64,000 bases of DNA from JAVJSD01 sp040219575 (GCA_040219575.1 JAVJSD010000014.1:1-64000), one strand, 5' to 3'. Counted from the stretch's first letter, positions 31,589 through 41,900 are shown. Notes: generated from the letters alone by a model not told the origin. Translations and numbers: made by a program.

Positions 31589-32560
31589 TTACACGTGGTT
31601 GCGCAGGGCCAACTCCTTAGGATGCGGGTTGAGATAGACCTGGTCGGCGAGGTAGTCGACGTTCAGCAACCGCACGTAATGCCGCAGCAGTGTGAGGGGG
31701 ACCACCAGCGGGACAAGGCCGCGGCGGTAGTCGTCGATGTGCGCGAGGATCTCCTGTCGCGAAACGGCGTCGAGGTCCTTCTTGAAGAAGCCCAGGATGT
31801 GCTGCAGCACGTTGGAATTCTTACGCGTCGTGGCGATCTTCTCCATCGCCGCCATGAACTGCCGCGCGTACCGCTCGCGCAGCTCGCCGCGGGGAAGCGA
31901 CTTGCCCGCCGCGACGAGGCGGCCCAGTTCGCGGTAGTCCGCCTCCGAGTGGGCCAACAGCGCGAACTTGTAGCGGGTGTGGAAGTCGACGACCTGCCCC
32001 ATCGTCCAGCGCGCCGCGAACAACCGCTTGAGCGCGTCGTAGGCGAACACCCGCTCGACCCAGTTCTCGCGCAGCCGCGGGTCGCACAGTCGGCCTTCCT
32101 CCTCGACCGGCAACAGCGGCATCGCTTCACGCAGCGCCTCCGCGAACAGGCCGCGTCCCTGGCGCCGTGACGGGCCCTTCTCCTGCACGATCTTCACCCG
32201 CTCCATGCCGCAACTGGGGGAGTCCTTCTTGAGGATGTAGCCCGACAGGTCCTCCTTCACCAACTGCCCGGCTCGCCGCTCGGCGAAGCGCCGCATCCGA
32301 TCGGTGAGGTCGATATCGGTCTTGGTCGTCCGCAACCGCACCTCGTCGCCGATCTGCACCAGGCGGATGGTCTCCCGCGGCGTGCCCAGGCCGAGTTCGA
32401 CTTCGGGACAAACCGGCGCCCACTCGAAGTAATTGGCCAGTGTATCGGTGAGGTAGCGATCGCGCTTATGCCCGCCGTCGTACCGCACCGCCTCACCCAA
32501 CAGGCACGAGGAAATGCCGATGCGGGGCCTCGCGTCTTGGTGATTTCCAATGTCGTTCAT
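31589..32560 (-). CDS. DUF523 and DUF1722 domain-containing protein
   Basis: 323 residues from ATG 32560. N-terminal DUF523 (about 10-155) has GISSCLLGEAVRYDGGHKRD, CPEVELGLGTPRETIRLV and KKDSPSCGMERVK, with conserved Cys residues in CPEVE and SPSCG. C-terminal DUF1722 (about 190-310) has LVAAGKSLPRGELRERYARQ and NVLQHILGFFKKDLDAVSRQ. Length is normal. Two-domain proteins of this type (YbgA-like) are sometimes linked to photolyase or DNA-repair loci; the reaction is unknown. The frame stays open upstream only through the palindrome at 32576-32599, so the later start is chosen. Confidence 0.9.
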   Translation of the reverse strand: MNDIGNHQDARPRIGISSCLLGEAVRYDGGHKRDRYLTDTLANYFEWAPVCPEVELGLGTPRETIRLVQIGDEVRLRTTKTDIDLTDRMRRFAERRAGQLVKEDLSGYILKKDSPSCGMERVKIVQEKGPSRRQGRGLFAEALREAMPLLPVEEEGRLCDPRLRENWVERVFAYDALKRLFAARWTMGQVVDFHTRYKFALLAHSEADYRELGRLVAAGKSLPRGELRERYARQFMAAMEKIATTRKNSNVLQHILGFFKKDLDAVSRQEILAHIDDYRRGLVPLVVPLTLLRHYVRLLNVDYLADQVYLNPHPKELALRNHV

Positions 32561-32575
32561 GGAGGGCCTGACTGT

Positions 32576-32599
32576 ACGACGGACGTCGACGTCCGTCGT
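32576..32599. repeat. Perfect 24-bp palindrome ACGACGGACGTC family
   Basis: ACGACGGACGTC followed by its exact reverse complement GACGTCCGTCGT. Imperfect copies are at 28253, 28299 and 29638. It lies 15 bp upstream of the DUF523 start codon. Confidence 0.9.
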
Positions 32600-32735
32600 C
32601 CTCTGACTTTGATCTACCAACGGATCATAGCGAACCGACAAGCGAAGCGGGAACGTGGGTTTTCTCGGCCGCCTCGGAGCTTTACAACGGGCGTCACCAG
32701 GCCTTTTCTGGAAACGTCGTGATGGTGCGATTCTC

Positions 32736-32802
32736 CGTAGCAGAACTCGCCAGAGTTCCGTTGTATTCGGTCGAATTCGGAAGTCTGGCGACTTCCGCTA
32801 CG
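32736..32802. repeat. GTAGCAGAACTCGCCAGAGTTCC-type palindrome
   Basis: CGTAGCAGAACTCGCCAGAG faces GTCTGGCGACTTCCGCTACG across a short loop. It belongs with the copies at 25715 and 10051. It lies between divergent genes DUF523 and hydroxyacid dehydrogenase; the rest of 32600-32914 shows nothing else. Confidence 0.82.
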
Positions 32803-32914
32803 AGGTTTTCAGACAAAGGCTAGTTTATCGAATTCGCATCATCGCCCCGTCGTCCGTCCGCTTCACGGCGCAAACCCCGACTGCGACGCCACCCTCCAAC
32901 TCCCATCCTCCACC

Positions 32915-33868
32915 ATGAACGCCGCCACCCCGCCCCGCGTCGTCGCTGACGGCCCGCTGGCCGACGCCGTGCTTGAACAACTGCGAGACCAAGTCGAATT
33001 CGTCGACTGGCCGAGCAAGGACACCACCGACGACACCGTCTCCGCCCTCTACACCTACGGCCATCCGACGGTCGACGGCGCGCTGCTCGACAGCCTGCCC
33101 GGCGTGCGGGTCATCAGCAACTACGGTGTGGGCGTCGATCATATCGACGTGCCGGAGGCCAACCGCCGGGGCATCGTGGTCGGCAACACGCCCGGCATCC
33201 TCGACGGAGCGACGGCCGATATGGCCTTCACGCTGCTGCTAGCGGCGGGACGGCGCCTGGTCGAGGGAGACCGCTACGCGCGCAGCGACGCCTTCACCAC
33301 GTACGATCCGGGCTACATGCTGGGCCGCGAAATCCACCACGCCACGCTCGGCATCGTCGGGATGGGACGCATCGGACTGGAGATCGCCAAGCGGGCTCGG
33401 GCGTTCGACATGACCGTGCTGTATCACAATCGGCGGCGAAGGGGGGAGATCGAATCGCGTTTGCCGGCGCGGTACGTGGCCTTCGAGGAGCTGCTCGCCG
33501 AGTCGGACTATGTGATGCTCAGCACGCCGCTGACCGACGAGACACGCGGGCTGATCGGCCGTCGGCAGTTCGCGCTCATGAAACCGACCGCCACGCTGGT
33601 GAACATCGCCCGCGGTCCGGTGGTCGACACCGAGGCGTTGACCGAAGCCCTGCAGCGGAAGCGGATCTTCGCCGCGGCCGTCGACGTCACCGATCCGGAG
33701 CCGCTGCCCCGGCGTCACCCGCTGCTGGCGCTCGACAATCTCACGATCGCCCCGCACCTGGGCAGCGCCACGGTCGAAACCCGGCAGAAGATGACGGACA
33801 TTTCGGTCGAGAATCTGCTGCGCGGACTGCGCGGCGAGAATCTGCTGCACACCGTCGGCGAATCCTGA
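32915..33868 (+). CDS. D-isomer-specific 2-hydroxyacid dehydrogenase
   Basis: 317 residues, usual family length. The NAD-binding fold has GIVGMGRIGLEIAKRARAFD with the G-x-G-x-x-G motif near residue 150. The catalytic triad is Arg in NIARGPVVDTEAL, Glu in DVTDPEPLP and His in APHLGSATVETR. It reduces a 2-keto acid such as glyoxylate or hydroxypyruvate with NAD(P)H in the cytoplasm. No operon partner: a divergent gene lies upstream and a repeat downstream. Substrate cannot be told from sequence alone. Confidence 0.9.
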   Translation: MNAATPPRVVADGPLADAVLEQLRDQVEFVDWPSKDTTDDTVSALYTYGHPTVDGALLDSLPGVRVISNYGVGVDHIDVPEANRRGIVVGNTPGILDGATADMAFTLLLAAGRRLVEGDRYARSDAFTTYDPGYMLGREIHHATLGIVGMGRIGLEIAKRARAFDMTVLYHNRRRRGEIESRLPARYVAFEELLAESDYVMLSTPLTDETRGLIGRRQFALMKPTATLVNIARGPVVDTEALTEALQRKRIFAAAVDVTDPEPLPRRHPLLALDNLTIAPHLGSATVETRQKMTDISVENLLRGLRGENLLHTVGES

Positions 33869-33917
33869 GCAAAACCCGCTTGCCGACGCTACGCACTTGT
33901 CGGACGCCTCTCAACAC

Positions 33918-34022
33918 ACGAGTGCTGCGTCAAACGTGTGAATTGTGGTAGCAGAAGTCGTGAGACTTCTGAGTCTTAGATCTCGGCAGCGCACTCCCGA
34001 ACTCTCACGAGTTCTGCTACCA
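33918..34022. repeat. GTAGCAGAAGTCGTGAGACTTCTG-family repeat, copy 2
   Basis: ACGAGTGCTGCGTCAAACGT then GGTAGCAGAAGTCGTGAGAC ... CTCACGAGTTCTGCTACC. It shares both the outer tail and the palindrome with 10051-10165. It fills the gap between convergent genes. Confidence 0.88.
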
Positions 34023-34056
34023 ATCGAATCGCCACGTCTGCTGTTCCAGACGGAGC

Positions 34057-34956
34057 CTAATTTCGACCGAGGTTCTTGCCGCGGACCATGGCGGGGGGAC
34101 GCGATTGCGACTCGCCGTGCGGAGAGGGACAGGCGGAGGGTTCGTGGTGCTCTCGAAGCCAGCCGCGGAGGGGAACGTCGGCGTCGGTTGGATCGTACAC
34201 GCCGTTGGCCGACCGCCCATCGCCCAGCAGCTGACGGCGGATTGGATCGAGTTGCTCGTAGAGGTGCGAGACGGTCATGGCGTCCTTGGGACGCAGCCAG
34301 CGGTAGCTGTAGCCGTACCAGATCACCTTCCGTGTGAGGTCGGAGGCGTTGGCGCTGCGCGAGTGCCAGATGCGGCGGTCGATGATCACCGCCGTGCCCG
34401 GTGCAACGCAGAGCGGCTCGGCGCCTTGGGGATTGGAACGGCCGTCTTGCGGGCAGTCGAGTTCGTTCGCCAAGTGCGAACCCGGCACGATCAACGTGTT
34501 GCCGCGTCCCGGCCGACTGACGTCGCTCAGGTAGAAACCGATCTTGACCGACAACCGCGGCCGCGGGTTCGACTCGATCTCGTCGTTCACCCGCATGCTG
34601 TCCTGATGCCAGGCGACGTGCCAGTCTTGCGCTTTGGCGCTCTCGTGGGGCGTGACGTCGAGGTGCGAGTGGTAGAGGTAAATGTTCCATCCCAAGATGC
34701 CCCATACCTTGGGAAAAGTCGTCGGCCAATCTACCAACTCCACCAACGCCTCGTCTTCATGCACGACGTTCGCCACCGAGAGCAGGCGGCCCTGATGCTC
34801 GGCGCCGCGCTCCCGGGCGTCGACGCGGTCGACGACGTCGATCAACCGGGCGGTCATGGCGTCGTCGAGCGCGCCGTCAACGATCAGGTAGCCGTTGGTC
34901 TGAAAGAATTCGCGCTCAGCGTCGGTCAGAACGTGCGACAGACAGTCGGGATGCAT
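34057..34956 (-). CDS. Phytanoyl-CoA dioxygenase family protein
   Basis: 299 residues. The Fe(II)/2-oxoglutarate facial triad is suggested by H-x-D in WHVAWHQDSMRVND (near residue 115) and a distal His in DRRIWHSRSANASDLTRK, where the Arg after it would bind 2-oxoglutarate. The N-terminus LTDAEREFFQTNGYLIVDGA is typical. It hydroxylates an unidentified substrate in the cytoplasm. It stands alone between repeats. Family call is secure; reaction is not. Confidence 0.88.
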   Translation of the reverse strand: MHPDCLSHVLTDAEREFFQTNGYLIVDGALDDAMTARLIDVVDRVDARERGAEHQGRLLSVANVVHEDEALVELVDWPTTFPKVWGILGWNIYLYHSHLDVTPHESAKAQDWHVAWHQDSMRVNDEIESNPRPRLSVKIGFYLSDVSRPGRGNTLIVPGSHLANELDCPQDGRSNPQGAEPLCVAPGTAVIIDRRIWHSRSANASDLTRKVIWYGYSYRWLRPKDAMTVSHLYEQLDPIRRQLLGDGRSANGVYDPTDADVPLRGWLREHHEPSACPSPHGESQSRPPAMVRGKNLGRN

Positions 34957-35058
34957 CGTCGGCCTCGGGGGATGTCACTTGGCGGGCGATCGCCTCGGCG
35001 GCGATCACGTCATTCTGCCAAAAACCGCCTCCGCGGACAGACCAGCAACTGAAAAGCA

Positions 35059-35727
35059 TCACCGGGAGATCGCCGTGGGACGATCGAACGTGAGGTCGTC
35101 GATGGCGTAGTCGGGGTCGATCTCGGGATCGGGGACCACGTCGACGCGAGCGATGGGGAGGCGACTGTGGATGCCGAGAAACTGCCTCTGATGCCTGTTC
35201 GTCTTGACGACGCCGAGTTCTTTCCCATCCTTGTCGAAGGCGAGGAGCGACGCGCCGTCGGGAGCGATGTGGGAGATCCAGAAACCGACCGCGTGAACGC
35301 CGGCGGGCTTTTCCGCGTCGCCGGGCGTGCAGAAGCGAAGCGTGAGCGTTCCCTGGTAGAGCGGATCATGCGTGGCGGCGCAGCGTCCTCCGCTGCGACC
35401 GCCCACGTTATAAGTCTCCACGCTGACGATGGCGCCGTCGACGCTGCTACTGAGCAACACTCCGCGATCCACAAAACGTCTGCCGATATCCTCGCCGACC
35501 ATCAACTCCTTTCCCGAGGGATCGGCTTCGAAGTCGATTCGCGTGGGCGACTCGCCGAACTGACGCGCATCGTCCGCATCGAGTCGGGCCGTTTCCTCGC
35601 CGACGTCTTGCCGCGCGTCCTCGGCGACGATTGTCGGTGCGACCGCCATGTTGATGGCCGCAACCAGAAAGAGCTTCGACAACGCCCGGATTAGGGCCCA
35701 GCGCGGCGTAAGAACAACCGGAACCAT
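35059..35727 (-). CDS. Secreted protein of unknown function
   Basis: 222 residues from ATG 35727, which has an excellent AAAGGAG ribosome site seven bases away; a longer frame reaches 35763 without one. The signal sequence (RALSKLFLVAAINMAVAPTI) ends near VAEDA. The mature part is beta-rich, with RIDFEADPSGKELMVGEDIG, GTLTLRFCTPGD, VGFWISHIAPDGASLLAFDK and YAIDDLTFDRP, like the jelly-roll domains of secreted proteins with a PEP-CTERM or DUF-type ending, though no sorting signal is present. Function unknown. Confidence 0.7.
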   Translation of the reverse strand: MVPVVLTPRWALIRALSKLFLVAAINMAVAPTIVAEDARQDVGEETARLDADDARQFGESPTRIDFEADPSGKELMVGEDIGRRFVDRGVLLSSSVDGAIVSVETYNVGGRSGGRCAATHDPLYQGTLTLRFCTPGDAEKPAGVHAVGFWISHIAPDGASLLAFDKDGKELGVVKTNRHQRQFLGIHSRLPIARVDVVPDPEIDPDYAIDDLTFDRPTAISR

Positions 35728-35810
35728 TTGCCCGCTCCTTTGGAGAAAAGACGGAAACTTCATCTCCGAATCGAGGTTCTGCCTGGAAATGCAGACGTGG
35801 CCAATCGACT

Positions 35811-35886
35811 TGTGGCGGAAGTCATGAGAGGTCGTGAGAGTTCCGCTTTCTCAATGGCATCGGAAGTCTCACGACTTCCGCTACGA
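35811..35886. repeat. GGCGGAAGTCATGAGAGG-type palindrome
   Basis: TGGCGGAAGTCATGAGAGGT and AAGTCTCACGACTTCCGCTA form an imperfect palindrome of the 10051 family. It lies between the two minus-strand genes. Confidence 0.75.
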
Positions 35887-35954
35887 GCTTTCCGGACGAA
35901 GTTTAGCAGGTACCTAGCGACGGCCGCAAATGATTTGCGCGGTGAAGGTTCTCC

Positions 35955-36458
35955 CTACCGCGAATTCGAGTCGAGGCGCGTGCGAGGCTCCCATTTCGTC
36001 GCAAGCCCCGCGACCCACACCTGCCCATCAAACACGCGCGCGTCGTAGCAGACGAGGTCTTCTCCACCGGGATAATCGCCGACAAACTGGCCGGTTTCCG
36101 AGAATTCGTATCCCTTCCAGCAGCAGGAAACGAGAAGCCGCCGTTGTTCGTCGAATCGCATGGGATGCCAACAGCGGAAGGCCACGACTTCACCACCACC
36201 CGGCTCGCGGCGCAGATAGATCGCCCCCACGTCCTCCGCGGGATAGCGCATCCAGGTGTCGCGCCTCGAACGGCGGATGCTGAACAGGCGTGGAACTCCG
36301 TCGTCGGGCAGTTCCGATAGCGGCGCGATCCAGCACCACCGCGGAGGCGGTTCCTGCACCAACGGTGCGGCGAACACCACCAGGCCGATCGCCAGCGGCG
36401 TCGTCAACGCAACCGCCAAGACGACCACCGCCAGAAACGACTGCATCGCGTGCGACAT
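35955..36458 (-). CDS. Membrane-anchored Rieske-like protein lacking one cluster ligand
   Basis: 167 residues with an AAAGGG ribosome site and a single N-terminal helix (SFLAVVVLAVALTTPLAIGL). The C-terminal region resembles a Rieske [2Fe-2S] fold: GAIYLRREPGGGEVVAF leads to C96-W-H98, and C112-C-W-K115-GYEFSETGQFVGDYPG matches the second box C-x-x-H-G-x-x-(F)-x-x-x-G, except that the second His is Lys. A normal 2Cys-2His cluster could not form. It may be a degenerate paralogue. The call is by pattern. The gene is 15 bp from the stop of a sulfatase on the same strand. Confidence 0.55.
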   Translation of the reverse strand: MSHAMQSFLAVVVLAVALTTPLAIGLVVFAAPLVQEPPPRWCWIAPLSELPDDGVPRLFSIRRSRRDTWMRYPAEDVGAIYLRREPGGGEVVAFRCWHPMRFDEQRRLLVSCCWKGYEFSETGQFVGDYPGGEDLVCYDARVFDGQVWVAGLATKWEPRTRLDSNSR

Positions 36459-36473
36459 GGAACGCCCTTTGTT

Positions 36474-37871
36474 CTAGGGACGCGCGAAGACGTCGTCGGC
36501 CCAACGATCGTGCAATTTGCGAAGATGCTCGACCAACCGCGGCTCCGCGTCGGCGTGGTCGATCGTTTCCGGCTTCTCTTCCGCAAGGTTGTACAAATGG
36601 TCGCGACCGACCGACTTCTCTCCCCGTCCTTGCACGTGTATCAGCTTCCAGTCGCCGCGGCGCACCGCCCAGCTGTTGATCCACTGGAAATGCAGCACCG
36701 GATGCGGGGAGGGCGCCTTGTCGGATGCGATCACCTCCAGCAAGCTGCGGCCGTCGAGTTCGGTCGCCGGCGCCACACCGCATAGCTCGAGCACGGTGGG
36801 ATGCCAGTCCATGATCGTCACCGCTTGATCGCGAACTTCGTTGCGAGGCAGGCGGGCCGGATAGCGAATCATGGCCGGCACGCGCACGCCCCCTTCGAAA
36901 AACGTCGCCTTGTGACCGATCCAGGGGCCCGTGTAGCCGCCGCCGCCGTTCGCGCCGTAGTTGTGTCCTTTCGGCAGCCCGCTGGAGTGGTCGTCTCGGT
37001 CGATGGCGTTCTGCTCGGTCGAGTGACCGTTGTCGCTCATGAAGATCACGATCGTGTCGTCGGTCAGTTCCAACGCGTCGAGCTTGTCCAACACGCGGCC
37101 GATTAGTTCGTCGGTGGTGGTCACGAACGCCGCGTACGTGCGGCGCGGCTGCGGCGTATCGGCATACCGCTCCAGGTGCCGCGCCGGCGGTTGCTCCGGG
37201 TAATGCGGCGTGTTCATCGGCAGGAAAAGAAAGAAGGGAGCGTCGCGATTCTGCTCCAGGAATTTCAAAGCCCGGGCGACGTTCATCTCGGGGAAATACT
37301 CGCCTTCCGCGAAGATTTCGGTCGTTCCCTCGTACAGGTCATGAAAACCGTTCTGGTGCAGAAAGAAGTGTTTGTAGTTGTCGATGAAGCCGCCGCGATG
37401 GCCGAAGAAGCGGTCGAAACCCTGCCGCGTGGGACCGGAGTCGGCCGCCGCGCCGAGATGCCACTTGCCGAACAGCGCCGTGCGATACCCCGCCGATTTG
37501 AGCGCCTCGGCCAGCGTCACCTCCGACAGCGCCATGTTCAGCCCACCGCGGGCGCGCAGGTTTCCCTGCGTCCAATCGTTGACATCGCCCCGTTGCGGAT
37601 GCCGGCCGGTCATCAGCGCCGCCCGGGCCGGGCAACAGACCATGTGGGCGTAGGCCTGCGTGAAACGCACTCCCTCACGCGCCAGTCGGTCGAGGTTCGG
37701 CGTATGGAGATCCGTCGCGCCGAAGCAGTTGACGTCGAGCGTGCCCTGGTCGTCGGTCAGGATCACCACGACATTGGGCCGCGGCGAGTCGGCCGCATAC
37801 GCCGCTCTCTGGCTGACGAAGATCGACGCTGTCAGCAGCATCACGAGAAGCATCGGCGAACAGTGCATCAT
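36474..37871 (-). CDS. Sulfatase (formylglycine type), secreted
   Basis: 465 residues with signal MLLVMLLTASIFVSQRAAYA. RPNVVVILTDDQGTLDVNCF carries the metal-binding pair. CCPAR near residue 78 is the C-x-P-x-R formylglycine site. KWHLG, MNTPHYPEQPP, FMSDNGHSTEQN and the C-terminal LYNLAEEKPE fit the arylsulfatase A-type group. Two adjacent ATG codons (37871, 37868) both work. It ends close to the Rieske-like gene and is transcribed toward it, so the two probably share a transcript. Substrate unknown, likely a sulfated glycan. Confidence 0.9.
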   Translation of the reverse strand: MMHCSPMLLVMLLTASIFVSQRAAYAADSPRPNVVVILTDDQGTLDVNCFGATDLHTPNLDRLAREGVRFTQAYAHMVCCPARAALMTGRHPQRGDVNDWTQGNLRARGGLNMALSEVTLAEALKSAGYRTALFGKWHLGAAADSGPTRQGFDRFFGHRGGFIDNYKHFFLHQNGFHDLYEGTTEIFAEGEYFPEMNVARALKFLEQNRDAPFFLFLPMNTPHYPEQPPARHLERYADTPQPRRTYAAFVTTTDELIGRVLDKLDALELTDDTIVIFMSDNGHSTEQNAIDRDDHSSGLPKGHNYGANGGGGYTGPWIGHKATFFEGGVRVPAMIRYPARLPRNEVRDQAVTIMDWHPTVLELCGVAPATELDGRSLLEVIASDKAPSPHPVLHFQWINSWAVRRGDWKLIHVQGRGEKSVGRDHLYNLAEEKPETIDHADAEPRLVEHLRKLHDRWADDVFARP

Positions 37872-38022
37872 ATTCCTGGATGATCCGCGAACTGGAATGC
37901 GGGTTCACGCCAAGCGGGTGCTCGGCCTCCGGGACTCGCGGCAAGCACCATGTTACCAACAACCGACCTCCGCCGCGCATCGCCAGTCTCCGATGGAGCG
38001 TGCGATCGAGGCGGAAGACGGG

Positions 38023-38406
38023 TCAGGGCGATTCGCGGCGCCCGGGGATTTGCGGCTCGTCGTCGACTTCGATCTTCAGTGGAGGCGTCGCGGCGACGCC
38101 GCGGATCATGAACATCAACGTGGCGAACAACACGCTCGACAGCAGCAGCAACAACCCCAGGCAGGCCGCGAAGTGGTCGCGCAACAAGACGATCGTCGGA
38201 GGCTCGATACTCTTGGCTGGACGACGGTCGACCGGACCGGGATCCTGCGCCATCCGCTGCGTCTCGAGCCGCCATGAGTCCCAATCCTTGCGCGTCGACT
38301 GCTGATCGTACGACCCGAGCGCCCAAGAACGCAGCGCGAACATCCCTACGACCAACAAGGCAGACAGGGCAAGATAGGCAAGCAGCCAGGCGAGATTGTT
38401 TTTCAT
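38023..38406 (-). CDS. Small two-helix membrane protein
   Basis: 127 residues from ATG 38406 (a GTG three bases upstream is possible). Hydrophobic helices at about 5-26 and 82-104 flank a polar loop (QQSTRKDWDSWRLETQRMAQ). I do not recognise the family. No strong ribosome site is seen. It is in the same direction as the sulfatase but 150 bp upstream of it. Confidence 0.55.
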   Translation of the reverse strand: MKNNLAWLLAYLALSALLVVGMFALRSWALGSYDQQSTRKDWDSWRLETQRMAQDPGPVDRRPAKSIEPPTIVLLRDHFAACLGLLLLLSSVLFATLMFMIRGVAATPPLKIEVDDEPQIPGRRESP

Positions 38407-38942
38407 CACAACAACTGCTCGCTTCGCGCGAAGGGAGTTGACGCGGCGGTCTCGTGCCGATGCGGCGAGCCCGTTGCGCCAGCAAGGGAGGGCCGTCGTC
38501 GACCATGGGACGCGATCGAAAAGGAGAGGGCGTCGCTAACGATCGCGATCGACGAACACGACGCATTTCATTGTAGCGTCCACGGCGACGGCACCTACGC
38601 CACATCGACGGCGGCTTTCGCGAAGATGTCACTCCGACATCGGTGGTCCCCGTCGCCGCCGCGTCACGATGGCACGACGCGGCGGCGCATTGGGTGTCAG
38701 CCTGTCGCGAGATTTGCCGTGCCAAAGTCTTTCCGGTTGGTTTTCCGGCGGATTCTTTCATTCGCCCGACTTCGGCGCGCGGCTTGCCTTCAGTCCTGCC
38801 AGTCGGCTTCCAGCGCCCCCGCCCCAAGGGGCAGGCGTTGGTCATCGCAGACAACAAGCAAACGTCACTTTGGCGTCGCGCAGTCGTGTCCAACGGTGGG
38901 TGCGAGCGACGCCTCTCACAGGAAAAATGGAAGGGATTGAAA
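38407..38942. other. Gene-free interval upstream of the PDZ giant gene
   Basis: About 535 bp between divergent genes. The frame is open on the plus strand but the peptide is low quality and the ribosome site lies at its 3' end. I see no repeat and no confident promoter hexamers; regulatory DNA for both neighbours is presumably here. Confidence 0.4.
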
Positions 38943-41900
38943 GTGAAAAATCGCACAACACTTCGCGAGTATCTTCGACAACGTTCACGGACCGGACGAC
39001 GTGCCGCCGGCGCCATCGCGGTGGCTGTCTCTTCGTTGATGTTCGCCGGAACGGCGTCGGCGCAGATCGGCGGTTTGCCAGGCGGCGGCGGTCTACCCGG
39101 CGGCGGCGGCGGAGCGCCCACCGGCAATCTACTGCCCGGCGGTTCAGGCGGACCTCCCACGGGAGGACTGCTGCCTGGGAACTCGGGCGGTCCCGGCGCG
39201 CCAGGCGGCATCGTCGGCAGCGACGGACGCATTAATCTGCGTGGCATCGGCGGCGGCGGCGCGAACGGCGACCTGGGCTTCAGCCTCAGCAACCAAACCA
39301 GCGGTGGGCTGACGGTCGGAAACGTCACCGAGGGCGGCATCGCCTCGACGGCGGGACTCCGTTCGGGCGACCAGATTCTGGCCGTGGGGCGTCAACGCAT
39401 CAGCAGTCAGGGAGACCTGGTCAGTCAGCTTCAGGCGGCCGCCGATGGCAGCGGCAACGCCTGGCTGTGGGTCAACCGCGGGGGTGAGCCCCAGTGGATG
39501 CAGATGAACCTGAATGGGAATCTGTATGGCAGTCAAGGTGGAACGCTGGGCGTTAACTTCGCCGACGACGCCGGCGCTCTCACGATCAACAACATCACGC
39601 GCGGCGGCGCCGCGGCGCAGGCGGGACTGCAGACCGGCGACCAGTTGTTGTCCGTCAACGGAACGGACGTGGGCACGAGTGAAGACGTCGTCGGCCAGCT
39701 TCAGGCCGCCGCCGACGAAAGCGGCTTTGCGGAAATCACCGTGAACCGCGACGGAGTGCAGCAGACGCTGACGGCGTACGTCGGCGACGCCCGTTCGCAA
39801 TTGGGACAGGCCCGCGCGAAGATCGCCAGCACCACCAACCGCGTCCGTAGCGGCTTGGCCAATGTGCAGTCGCAACTCGACAGCTTCGCCCAGAATGCCT
39901 CGGACGACGTGCAGGCCCGGGCCGAGCAGATCCGCGGCAAGGTCGAGTCGTTGCGTAGCGACTTGAGCGACCTGAGCAGCGGGCAGCAGGACGCCCTGCA
40001 GCAGAAGATCTCCGACGCCCGCAGCCGCCTGTCCGGCTTGCGCAGCGATCTCAACGAGTTGGCCTCGGAGCAGAGCGGCGAGGTTCGTGGACAGGTCGAC
40101 GCGATGGCCGACGCCACGGCCCAGCTTCAGTCCAACCTGAACGCCATGGTCGAAGCCCGCACGCAGGCCGCGGCGGCGGCTCTGACCGACGTCCAGGGTC
40201 AGCTTGAGGCCTCGACCGTCGGACTCCAGAACCAGCTGAGCAGCATCAAGGAGCAGTTGGGCGACACCCAGGGCGACGCTCTGGCGCGCGTCAATCAACG
40301 CGCCCAGCGGTTGACGCAGTCGGTGCGGCAGTTGCGCAGCGCCAGCAGCGAAGAGTTGCAGCAGCGAGCCGTCGAGGTTCGCGACTGGGCGGCCGCGGTT
40401 CGCAGCGACCTGAACGAGATGGCGCAGAACCAGACGGGTGAGATCGCCGACTCGATCGAGCAGGCGCGTGACCGGCTGGCGGCCGTGCAGGCCGACGCCG
40501 CCGCCCGCCTGCAGCAGGAGTTGGACGCCACGCTCGCCGCCGACGGCGAGGGCGAGGCGAACCTGAGCGCCTTCGTGGAAGCGACGGCGGAAGGAATGGG
40601 TTCGATCGGCGCCGATGCCGATCAGGCCGTCCAGCAGCGTGTGGCCCAGATTCAGGACAGCGCCCAGGCCTTGACCGCTTCAATTCGCGAAAACGCCGCC
40701 GGCGACTCCACCGATTGGATTGAAGAAGCCCGAAACCGGGCGGACGCGATTCAGAGCGACCTGCGCGGACTGGCCGGCGACGTGAAGGGCCAGGCCCGCG
40801 GTCGCGTGGATCAGGCCCGCGGCCGAATCATGGCGATCGAGCAGCGTCTGGCGACGATGGCCGCCGGCAAGGTGGAAAACGCCGCCGATGCGGCAGCGCA
40901 GACCAAGGAGCAGGCGACGACCAAGCTGACGTCTTTGAAGGACAATGTCAGCCAGTTCGCTTCGAATCAGAGCGACGCGCTCAAGCAACGGATGGAGCGC
41001 ATCAGCTCGAAGATTGAAAGCGTACAGGAAGATGTCGGCGCCATGGCCGAAGACAATCAACAGGCCTTTGCCGATCGTCTTCAGTCGGCCAAGGACGCCG
41101 TCGCCGCGGTAAGCGCCGACCTGCACGACGCCGCGGGCAACGCCACCGAGGATGCATCCGCCCAAATCGAAGCGATGGCCGACGCCGCCGCCGACGTGCG
41201 GGCAGAGTTCGACGCGATGGCTTCGGCCCAGGCGGAAGCCATGGCCGAAGCGAGCGCCGAGGCTGAGGGCGAACTGTCGGCCTCCGTCGATGAGTTTCAG
41301 AGCAGCGTGAATGAATTGACGTCGGAAGCCGCCGGAGCGGCGAAGCAACGCTTCCAGCAGCTCGGCGAGCAGGTCGCGACGCTCCGCGAGAGCGTCAACG
41401 GCTTCGCCGAGGAGTCGGGAGAGTCGCTGCAGCAAAACGTCGATCAGGCCCGCAACCAGGCCAGTGCGATTCGAGAAGAGTTGAACGAGCTGGCCCAGCA
41501 GAAGACGGGCGTGGCGCAGGAGAAACTGTCGCAGGCGCGTGACCGCGCGGCGGCCCTGCGCGACCGCATCAGCAGCTTTGCTTCCAGCAAGCTGGAAAGC
41601 GGTCAGGATCGGGCGGCCGGTTTCGCCGCCAGGGTCCGCAACAACGCCCAGGCCACGGCCCAAACGCTCACGACCTTCGCCGCCGAGCAGCAGGGAGCCG
41701 CGGCGGAGCGTCTGACGCAGGCGCGCGATCGCGTGAACGACGTGGTCGAGTCGCTCCAGGAAACCGGCGAAGAGGCCCAGTCGAATCTGCAGCAGCGCGT
41801 CGAAGCGGCGCGTGACGCAGTCGCGGAAGTCCGCTCCGACCTGAACGCCGCGGCGGAAAACGCCGGAGAGGAAGTTCAGGAAACGGTTCGCAATGCCCGG

